Shown here: piece by piece, positions 57,195 to 64,000 of the stretch
How positions within the stretch are numbered: position 1 is the first letter of the stretch
Layout: each line of letters starts with the position of its first letter
NCBI GenBank assembly: GCA_030844895.1
Contig: CM061224.1
Coordinates: 558,001 to 622,000 of the forward strand
Length of the DNA stretch: 64,000 bases
Direction of reading: 5' to 3'
Source of the DNA: Ambrosia x helenae
Taxonomy: Eukaryota; Streptophyta; Magnoliopsida; Asterales; Asteraceae
Translations under genes and position numbers: made by a program
Notes under the pieces: generated by a model
Seen by the model: only the letters and a program-made list of their open reading frames with translations
Told to the model about the DNA's origin: nothing
Database searches by the model: none

Positions 57195-60033
57195 TCATTC
57201 GTCATCAGAAGAACTGGCAATAACGGGCTCAAGAATGGCCCGGACATTGGACATGCCTTCGTCACCTGTTCGGGACTGCAACTGGGTGAGCTCTTCTAGG
57301 GAGTCACTACTTAAGGCTTCCAAGGCCTTAGAGGTTCGTTGTTCAACTTCTTTCTCATGGTCAGTAGCTTCAGGGAGTTTGCGCCCCAGCATCCCGTGAC
57401 GGTGGCCATGCACGAGGCCATCCTGGTACCCGGACTCCACAGCAGTTCGATAGAAGTCGTTAAGTCTCTGCTGATACTGACCTCCTCCCCTGATGTGGCC
57501 CCACGAAGCCTGGAATCCTTTCGATATCAACCAATCCCGGTCCATCTCCAGCACACTCACCCGGGCAAGAGCAGCCGTCAACTGTTCAGAAAAGCTTGTA
57601 GCATTTTTGGTCGCAGTTTCAGCTTCAGCTTTTTGGATGTTCAGCTGCTCTAGCATGGCATCCCTATCTTCCTCAGCTCTCCGAGCACGAGATTCATAGC
57701 CCTCAATCTCGGCAGATAACTGTTGATATCTCTCTTGATCTGCCTTGGCTTTGGAAGCAGCATCTTTCTCCAGTTGCAAATCTCTTTCCAGTTGTTTCAC
57801 CCGGTTTTCCAATGACGTTATCAAACGGGTCTGATTATCATGGGAACGAAGAATTTCCAGCTTCTCATCATTGTGGGTGTTGATCAAACGAGTCTTATCT
57901 TGCTCATACTTGTCACGGATTGATGACATCTCGGCAAGCTCCTTCCGGCATTCGGTTAAGGATTGTAATACTCCTTCAGCCTCCACGGATAACTTGCCGT
58001 GAGACACATGCATGTCATATAAATCCCCAACATCCGAACGCCAGCGGCGTAACACCTCGTACATAGAAGCAAGTGAACTCACCCCGGATCCTAGGGCATT
58101 TTCAGCCAGTTGAGCGTTGTCCAGACCCTGGAGGTAGTGCCGCTCAGCCGGGGGAAGGCATGGTCAGCCCAGTGCCTTATAATATCCGGACCGATCAGAC
58201 GGGTAGATTGAGCTATTTTCCACTTGGGAGTATATTTAGTATCTGGCAGAGAAGGATTCCAATGAATACCTGGAACATAAGCATGGGAGATCATCTTCTC
58301 TGACTCCGCAGGGTCCACATTAAACGGTGTCTGCCCGGACCTTACACCCCCAGGGAATGCAATGGGATGATGTTGAACATCGTGTAACAGTTCGGTAAAG
58401 CTCACCTGGGACATATCCCTAAATGCCTTGCTACTAGAACCACCAGCATACAACCCGGTTAGAACAGTTGAAGGTACGGTGGTACTGCTGGGGGTCAAAA
58501 TAGTACTTGATGAAGCATCCACTGATGAAGCACTTGAAGGCCCGGCCGCTAAAGCAGCAGAAGTTACGACGGTCGAGGAAAAGGTTACACCAACTGATAT
58601 GGTGTTGTTAGGTTCTTCTACGATCTCCAAACGCGGAGCCGCAACAGGAGACGTGGTGACAGCCGTGGAAAACTCAGCAGCGGGATGAGGAGCGGTTGGC
58701 AAAGTGACCATCGGGTCCTCAACAACTTGCTCGGATATGGTTTCAGTAGCAGGATTTGCCGCTCCAGTTTGTTGTGCAGACGTGGTGTCACCCGGAGAAG
58801 GAGCCCCTGGAAGCATGAAAACGGATCGTTATAATAACAAGGGAACAATCAAAAGCCTAGCACATACCCGGCAAGACAAAAACACTCACCAAGCCTTTCT
58901 TCTTTGCTGGCCAACAGCTCACGACGCTTGGCCATGAAAGACGACACATCCGGCATGGTGACTTTCCTTTTTCGGATTTTCTTTTTCTTCTCACTGGTCG
59001 TAGCAACAGGCTCAGCAACGTTGAGAGGATCCGGGTTGAGCGGGGGGGACACGGGCGCCTCGGAGTTCACCGGAGCAGAGGTATCCGGCTGATTATCCAG
59101 ACTCTGTAAAGGGCGAGCAGGAATCACAAAATTCTTTACCGTTTGGCTCAGCACGTCCGCCTCGTCGTCTCCCAATAAGCGGTCGTGCTCCTCGAGATGG
59201 GGAATGGCCTGCGGGTCTATGGCATCAAAGTAATGCCACTCATCTGCGACCAAATACAACAATTTAAATTCACATCCTTTGCAAACATATTAAAATTATG
59301 GAACGAACTTGCCTTGGTCTTTTCTCCGGTACTCGGGGTATATGGTATCGTCAACCCAGATCCGGCTCATGCCAACAGCCACAAGGACTCGTTCTGGAAT
59401 GTGTGTGCACGGGGTGGGATGATTTACTAGAGCCGTGTACAACGGAAGCTTCTCAAATACGGCAGGAGCAGGACTCTCATCGGCAAACCTTGTCTTCCCC
59501 TCGGGCGTCTGCACCGGTGCAACAACAGGCAAAACGGCCTCATCGATAAAGAAAAATTTCTTTTTCCAGTTTTTGTCTTGCACATTAGGGGGGAAGTTTT
59601 CGATACAAGGAGGTGCACCAGGACGACGGTCAAAGGTAAAATACTCCCCTTTGTAAACGAGAATATAAAAAACTCGGAATACATCCAACTGGGGGGACAT
59701 ACCCAGTCCCCGGGCACAGAACTCAAAATGTTTCGCCTTGATTAAGCCTAACGGGTGGAGTTGAGAAATATTCACCTTATAGTATGACAACAATTCCACA
59801 AGAAATTGTGTCACCGGTAACCGGAAATGGCAGAACTTGAAGAATTCGGCGTACAAAGTAATTTTCCCAGGTTTCAAGGGAAAAGCAACATCAGTAGGAC
59901 CTGGACAAACAGGATTCCACTCCGGCAGTATACGCCATTCGGACAAGAAAGACTGTAGTGCCGTTACCGACCAACTGGTATGAATCTGGGCAACACTCAT
60001 GGTGGTTCGTGATGTGCTGGTTTTGGGAGCCAT
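57195..60033 (-). pseudogene. Large spliced antisense gene of element 2: Transposase_28-type domain plus coiled coil, with one frameshift
   Basis: Exons as I join them: 60033-59313 (721 nt), 59243-58890, 58806-57195. Intron 1 (59312-59244) has a GC donor (AAG|GCAAGT) and an AG acceptor; intron 2 (58889-58807) is GT-AG; both are phase 1. Exon 1 has the blocks PGKITLYAEFFKFCHFRLPV, LHPLGLIKAKHFEFCARGLG and NWKKKFFFIDEAVLPV, homologous to exon 1 of the element 1 gene and of exactly equal length. Exon 2 is Pro/Ala-rich with a KKKKIRKRK patch. In exon 3 the frame shifts at a five-base G run (58150-58154): the upstream frame stops at 58091, while the frame that opens PPAERHYLQG carries on into a long coiled coil and ends at 57195. 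Total length is one base short of a multiple of three, so one missing base explains the break. Unlike element 1, no intron separates the coiled coil from the C-terminal part. Confidence 0.78.
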
Positions 60034-60090
60034 TGTAGGTAAAAATGAGAGGTTCTATACGGTGGAATAAGTTCCCAATGGCAACCAGCT

Positions 60091-60098
60091 AATTTATA
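60091..60098 (-). promoter_or_regulatory. TATA-like box for the large antisense gene of element 2
   Basis: The minus strand reads TATAAATT about 60 nt upstream of the ATG at 60033. Confidence 0.5.
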
Positions 60099-60342
60099 GG
60101 TGGTGGTTAGTACACGTTTTCAAAATTTTTTGAAAACCGCCCGCCAACAGTCACATCCCTTGAGTTTCTCAGACTGTTGAAACGGCTGAGGTGACAGCTC
60201 AGGGTGACGTCATATCACGTGCCTTAACCATGCGGCGCTACATTCTATGAAGATTTTTATTTGGCATATACGTCATTATTTAAAGACAAATACAGCTTAT
60301 GATTAAAGCCTAGTCATAACCAAACCTGCTTATCACTAGACT

Positions 60343-60350
60343 TGGGGGGA
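60343..60350 (+). promoter_or_regulatory. Polypurine tract of element 2
   Basis: TGGGGGGA, two bases before the TG of the 3' LTR at 60353. Confidence 0.85.
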
Positions 60351-60352
60351 CA

Positions 60353-60841
60353 TGACGAGGTAGGCCCACTCCAGATGGATCGGCCCAACTCCAACTAAAG
60401 GCCCACATTGTCTTAAGGCTAGTCCAACGGCAGAATAACGCCGGATGGGCCAAGGTGGTCATTTTCCGGGCTATTGATAAGCTCCAACCTCTTCTCCGAA
60501 CAATAGGGGATGAAGGGTTCAATAGAAGAGATAAGGCCTATCTCCATGAGAACCGTGGACTTAGTTCCTGGAGATAGGCTCAATAAGGCGGTTACGAGAA
60601 AGGTTATAAATACAGGTAAAAGGTACGTCGATATTCATTCACTCACAAAAAGCTATTGCTTTACTTTCACCTCAGAAACCTATACTTATTCTCACGCCGG
60701 AGGGTGGTCACAGGAAACCCCCCTTTCCTGTGACGAGTCCTAACGGTGCTTTGTTTTGCAGGCATCAGGATCTCACTTAAGCAGGTTGTTTACAGTTGGA
60801 GCATTATTTCTTGTCTACTCGGAGAGGTATTTACTTCTTCA
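60353..60841 (+). repeat. 3' LTR of element 2
   Basis: 489 bp, one substitution relative to the 5' LTR. TATA box TATAAATA at 60605-60612. Followed by the target duplication GCTTC. Confidence 0.97.
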
Positions 60842-60846
60842 GCTTC

Positions 60847-61360
60847 TATCTTATAATTGTCAAATAGAATGGAATAATGGGTTATGGACTTATGAGCTTC
60901 TATCTTTTTCTTATGTTGGGCTAATAATAAAACTTTGAGTGCGTTTTGAGTTTCCTTATAAAAAAATGAGGAGTTGCATTATATAATTTTAGGGGGTAAG
61001 GAATACAAAAAAAAACATTAAAAAATATACATTACGCCGAAAAAGTTGTCCCAAACTACCATACTATATCAGCCCCTGTCTATATGTACATGTATAGATA
61101 TATAGAAAGATTGAGTAAATAGGGTATCAAAATAACTAAGAGGGGTGTATCAATAGCCTCACACTGTATGTATAATATTAAAAAATTAATTTAATGTTCA
61201 GATATTTGATAACCGTTGAAAGTACAGATGAAATTTTATGTTTTTTCTCCTTTGGACAATAAGACTAGTGGGTATGGGGACAATCCAAATGGGTTGTACT
61301 CCATGCCACATCAGCCGCTACCTCATCAGGGTGAGTTGTCCTCCTTTTGAGTACTAACTA
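60847..61360. other. Non-coding AT-rich stretch
   Basis: The direct continuation of the sequence left of 49790 across the element 2 insertion. No gene visible. Confidence 0.5.
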
Positions 61361-61362
61361 AG

Positions 61363-61388
61363 GGTGTGGAGACAACCATCCCCTTTTG

Positions 61389-61455
<67 letters not shown>

Positions 61456-61566
61456 TATAAATCAGCACACACAACCTCTTCTCATAGAGAGAGAGAGAGA
61501 GCGCACGCGCACCACCACCATCACTGCCGCCTGCACCATCTCCGGCGACAGATCATCACCGTCATC

Positions 61567-61629
<63 letters not shown>

Positions 61630-61887
61630 GAGAAAGAGGCGGAGCACCACCACCATAATCGCCGGTTGCACCATCTCCGGCGATCTCCTTCTCCGGCAAC
61701 CACCACCACCATCTTCGCCTGCACCTCGTCTGATATTTTTTTTATAATACAACGTTCAAAAATAATAATAAAAAAATCAAGTGGTGTCTGTCCTATCCAG
61801 GACGTTGGAGACGAAGACGAAGCGGCGGGGGCGGTGTGCTCGTCCTGGACGGACCGGAACGGAGGGTGACACAGTCCCCACACCGTG
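61363..61887. mobile_element. Possible MITE with GGGTGTGGAGAC ends, containing microsatellites
   Basis: GGTGTGGAGAC near 61364 faces GTCCCCACACC near 61883. Inside are (TTTA)n/(TTA)n at about 61392-61455, (GA)n at 61569-61621 and two direct copies of a CACCATCTCCGGCGA-containing segment (about 61534 and 61670). The low-complexity frames are not genes. Confidence 0.4.
61569..61621. repeat. (GA)n microsatellite
   Basis: A nearly pure GA tract of about 53 bp. Confidence 0.95.
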
Positions 61888-63378
61888 CAATCTAATAGTT
61901 ATATCCATCAACTTTGGTCTTACATCATGGCAATTGACAGCCAAAATTCCATAGTCTCATATGTACCAAAAAGCTTTAGATGTGTTGTCCAATTCTAATC
62001 ATTCTTTTTCCTTTTTATTATATAAGAAAGATATTGATTTCGTAAATATTTTTGGTCCCATCTTAAACCATGTAATAGTCCAGGATCATCACCCCATGTC
62101 ATGTGACAATGGCTAAATGTATGTGGTAAAAGGTTGAGACTCGAGACCCTTTTACGCCCATAATCTCAATAAAATCTGATCAACACATATTTATTGATTA
62201 TTATGATTGAGAAACACATGTTTTGACAGTTTAAGTAATACAAGGTTTCAATTAATACCATAGCTAGACTCCCCCACTAGTCAATAGCCCCATAGTCTTA
62301 CTAACAAAAAGTGTTGTCACCTCATAACCAAATCAATAGAGTGTCAATAACTAAATTGTTTAACAGCTAACGTGGTAGAATAACTATATTGCAATCATTT
62401 AACAACCATTTATCGATATACATTATATTAAAATAAAAACATACATGATTATGGACCATTCGTTAACAACTTAACAACAAACCTAAGACTTTATTATTTT
62501 CAAATATATTTAGGGAAAATCACTGAAATTGATGTTTACTAATCCAAAACCACCAAAATTAAGACTTCATATCAAGGAAGAGTCTGTGTAGCTTTTTTCT
62601 CTTTTATTTTCCTTTCTAATTTTTAAACGGGCATGACTTTTTGATACAATAATTTTTTTAAACAAATTACATCAAATTAAAGAGAATTAAATGGTACTTA
62701 ATTTGGTGTAATTTAAAAAATATATATCGAATTAAAAAGTTATGTCAATTTAAAAACCATAAGATAAAATAAAAGAGAAAAAAACTACACAGATCCTTCC
62801 TGACAAAGAAGTCTCTATGTTTAGCGGTTCGAATGATTATTCTAGTGATTTTGGGTAAGTCAATGTCTATTTTGATTATTTTCCATATATTTATATCTTG
62901 AATGAAACTTAAAATTTAACACAAATAACCTTAGAGATTTTGATAAAGAGTTTCGCATGTTCTATTGATGCTAATCTTGTCAATATATGTGAACCGCAAG
63001 ATAACATAATGCAACTAAAAAAGTATTGAACATGACTTTGAGTGAGACCCATCACCCATGCTTGAGATACCGAGGCTACGTCAAATCCCCAACACATATT
63101 TTTAATAGTAATACAAAAGTGTGCTTGAAACAAACAATGTGGAGAAGGTGTGAAGGACCAAAGAATGTGGGAAGCCGACCATGTGGTGTAGAGCAAAAGG
63201 CAAGACAAGTGCTCGTAAAAGGTTGTGTGCATATTATTATTATATCCTACAAATTGACTTATCTAGGTTTAAAGGTGGTCGCAATACATGATGTCATATG
63301 TAATCTAATTAAAGTAGTATTTGGTTCTTTACAAAGATTAGCGAAATTTCTTTAAGTTACTTGTTTAAACTCGCGTAA
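61888..63378. other. Non-coding AT-rich stretch with a palindromic segment
   Basis: 62580-62810 shows partial dyad symmetry (AAAAAGTTATG and AAATTAAAAAC-type text on both arms) and resembles the Helitron-family interior. No coding frame elsewhere. Confidence 0.4.
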
Positions 63379-63593
63379 GGGGCTGTTTGGTAGCTTCTTA
63401 ATCAGCCTCTTAACCATTCAGGTCTAAATCATTCAGCATTCAGACTGTTTGTTTTAGCATCTGAATGGAATGATTAAGTGCTGAACCATTAAGGTAATAA
63501 GGGATGCTGAATAATTCAGCTCTTAACTATTTAGAGTCTCTTAACCATTCAGACCATCTTAACGATTCAACACTTAATCAACCAAACAACCCC
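63379..63593. mobile_element. Tourist-like MITE, copy C
   Basis: GGGGCTGTTTGG to CCAAACAACCCC with TAA on both sides (63376-63378, 63594-63596). Opposite orientation to copy B. Confidence 0.88.
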
Positions 63594-63628
63594 TAAGATC
63601 CTCTTTCTGTTACTACTAGATGGTGAAA

Positions 63629-63851
63629 CGCCAATGATGTTGTAGCCAAGTGGTTGTAACGGAGGTGGGAAGGTATACCCCCACATTTGTTGGGTTCCTG
63701 CTCGGGGTATCAGGTTTGATTCCGTTTCCACCGAAAAAAATAACCATTGGGTTTGAAAGAAGAAACCCGTGTGGGAAAGGATTTGATCCTGGGCAGATGT
63801 GGTTTTTTAGCCAATGGTTTACCGCTGAAATACAACCTTTTAAAAAAAAAA
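63629..63851 (+). mobile_element. SINE with 14-bp target duplication
   Basis: ACTAGATGGTGAAA flanks it (63615-63628, 63852-63865). The head TTGTAGCCAAGTGGTTGTAA (A box) is followed by ATCAGGTTTGATTCCG (B box); the A-tail is at 63842-63851. Same family as the copy in the sulfate transporter intron. Confidence 0.88.
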
Positions 63852-64000
63852 ACTAGATGGTGAAATGCATGCTTTTTTTTCCCTTAAAACACTTAGGTTT
63901 ACAAATAAAACAAAATCCGGTACATGAAAATATTGTATCTAACTTAACTTTTAAATCAAGCTTAATAATATCAATATCCCTTACCTAAGTAAAACGTGAT

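Larger units (their letters stand above)
49795..60841 (+). mobile_element. Tat-lineage Ty3/gypsy retrotransposon, element 2 (11,047 bp)
   Basis: Perfect 5-bp target duplication GCTTC (49790-49794, 60842-60846) around 489-bp LTRs that differ at one position. Order: LTR, primer-binding site, gag-protease, RT-RNase H-RNase H-integrase, two minus-strand genes, polypurine tract, LTR. No chromodomain. The lineage is the same as element 1, but the LTRs and proteins are clearly diverged, so it is a different family. It has a frameshift between protease and RT and another in the large antisense gene. Confidence 0.96.

Noticed and set aside
58091..58816. Independent 241-codon antisense gene ending at 58091
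   Set aside because: Its last ~25 codons are out of frame with the homologous region of element 1; a shift at the G run 58150-58154 joins it to the next frame, so it is part of one gene.
61366..61626. Arg/Glu repeat protein near 61.4-61.6 kb
   Set aside because: Microsatellite-driven frame without other coding evidence.

Overview
This is plant nuclear DNA. It holds spliced genes with GT-AG introns, two Tat-lineage Ty3/gypsy retrotransposons, hAT, Tourist, Helitron, CACTA and SINE insertions, and many microsatellites. The repeat types and the style of the SULTR gene suggest a eudicot, possibly Asteraceae; the family is my inference. I found no rRNA, tRNA, CRISPR or prokaryotic feature.

Layout. 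1-1.2 kb is an expanded TAA array reading into what looks like the 5' end of a minus-strand gene. 1.36-2.88 kb is a three-level nest of a SINE, a MITE and a Helitron. 4.9-9.2 kb holds the one clearly intact host gene, a 12-exon minus-strand group-3 sulfate transporter (SULTR3;1-like, 663 aa) with a SINE in intron 4. 12.0-27.7 kb is a PIF/Harbinger transposase pseudogene, broken first by a non-autonomous hAT and then by a 12.8-kb Tat retrotransposon (element 1). 27.7-49.3 kb is a gene-poor graveyard of MITEs, SINEs, a solo LTR, foldback elements, LINE-like scraps and simple repeats. 49.8-60.8 kb is a second Tat retrotransposon (element 2) with a perfect 5-bp target-site duplication (TSD). 60.8-64 kb is more AT-rich repeat sequence.

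How the parts work together. Each Tat element encodes gag, protease, RT, a degenerate RNase H, a second (archaeal-type) RNase H and integrase on the + strand. On the minus strand, between pol and the 3' LTR, each carries two further genes: a small one-exon gene and a large intron-containing gene of about 900-960 codons. The large gene opens with a domain I recognise as the 'putative gypsy type transposon' family (Transposase_28) and continues into a long coiled coil. Each minus-strand gene has its own TATA-like box. I could join the exons of the large genes by splice sites that keep frame.

Most notable observations: element 1 is flanked by a 937/941-bp direct repeat instead of a 5-bp TSD, and its 5' LTR is truncated at a 4-bp microhomology; the antisense genes share a 721-nt first exon although their downstream intron patterns differ; element 1 carries an 88-bp tandem array with a hairpin in every unit; and element 2 is very young by its LTRs (1 difference in 489 bp) yet has single-base frameshifts in both its sense and antisense genes.
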